Of a stretch of DNA of 64,000 nucleotides, positions 63,756 through 64,000 are shown one piece after another (positions within the stretch are counted from its first letter, which is position 1; the number at the start of each line of letters is the position of its first letter). Origin of the DNA: Micromonospora sp. WMMD1128 (lineage in GTDB: Bacteria > Actinomycetota > Actinomycetes > Mycobacteriales > Micromonosporaceae); NCBI RefSeq assembly GCF_027497235.1, contig NZ_CP114902.1:434001-498000 (forward strand). Direction: 5' to 3'. The translations under genes were made by a program, and so were the position numbers. Below the pieces are notes generated by a model. It was not told where the DNA came from, did not search any database, and saw only the letters and a program-made list of their open reading frames with translations.

Positions 63756-63765
63756 GGCATGTTCG

Positions 63766-63803
63766 TGGCGCCCGCTCAGTTGTTCGTGACTGGGCGGGCG
63801 CCA
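63766..63803 (+). terminator. Hairpin after rplO
   Basis: 15-base arms TGGCGCCCGCTCAGT / ACTGGGCGGGCGCCA with one G-T pair and an 8-base loop. secY therefore probably has its own promoter in the 190 bases that follow. Confidence 0.75.
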
Positions 63804-63990
63804 TGGTCTACCGGCGACGTGTGCGCCGGGTAACATCGGATTCGGTTTATGTAGCCGGGCACATCTGCCCGGACGGGGGTCGGGCTGTTAGAGTCCGTTC
63901 CCAGCCATGGATATCGGGCACTGGGCCCGACATTCACCCCGCCCCGCCAGGGATCGTCACCGGCGGCCCGCGTCGCGCAGGAGGAAGAAG

Positions 63991-64000
63991 TTGCTGTCCG
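63991..64000 (+). CDS. secY: SecY, first codons only
   Basis: TTG CTG TCC starts after AGGAGG with 6 bases between. SecY normally follows rplO in the spc operon and actinobacterial SecY begins with short ML-type sequences (M-L-S/T-A-F). Only three codons are inside the window, so the call rests on position and ribosome site. Confidence 0.7.

Overview
The window is about 64 kb of high-GC actinobacterial chromosome. The gene order (rpmG-hadA-hadB-tRNA-Trp-secE-nusG-rplK-rplA, then rplJL, rpoBC, rpsL-rpsG-fusA-tuf and the S10/spc operons), the frequent GTG/TTG starts and the protein sequences point to Micromonosporaceae, most likely Micromonospora or a close relative. Family names below are recognised from the sequence, not from a database search.

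Layout. (1) 1-7121: end of htpX, two MFS-type membrane proteins, a membrane-anchored alpha/beta hydrolase, a VOC/glyoxalase-fold protein whose stop codon lies in the CTAG target of an IS5-type element, yajQ, and tRNA-Tyr. (2) 7070-27457: an integrated actinomycete integrative and conjugative element (AICE, pSAM2-like) in the 3' end of tRNA-Tyr. It is bounded by an 87-bp perfect direct repeat (attL 7070-7156, attR 27371-27457). Its right half is a compact, overlapping core: Pra-like activator, FtsK/TraB-type translocase, Spd-like small proteins, DUF2637 membrane protein, RepSA-type initiator, excisionase, tyrosine integrase and a small two-domain S1 protein. Its left half is accessory: an HTH-plus-2TM (SLATT-like) protein, a long gene split by an IS, a GntR repressor, an operon of three small proteins with a GntR-UTRA regulator and a family 2 glycosyltransferase, a gene split by an IS701-type element, and an HNH-ATPase fusion. 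The HTH-2TM, split-membrane and HNH-ATPase genes use more A/T-ending codons than their neighbours and look like transferred defence-type cargo. (3) 27458-31760: chromosome resumes with a paralogue of the IS701-split gene, a frameshifted gene, a small secreted-peptide ORF and a GGDEF-EAL cyclic-di-GMP enzyme. (4) 31783-64000: the core translation/transcription region, from tRNA-Thr and tRNA-Met through hadAB, secE-nusG, ribosomal proteins, RNA polymerase and elongation factors to the first codons of secY, with recognisable promoters, leaders and terminators.

Most notable observations: removing the IS at 10022-11447 together with one copy of its TAA target duplication restores a single ~614-codon frame for an unknown membrane protein. 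The same GntR-type operator lies upstream of the element's repressor gene and over the promoter of its replication/transfer operon. The element carries a ribosomal-protein-S1-like gene beside the integrase. It also carries a close homologue of the chromosomal gene next to its own attR.
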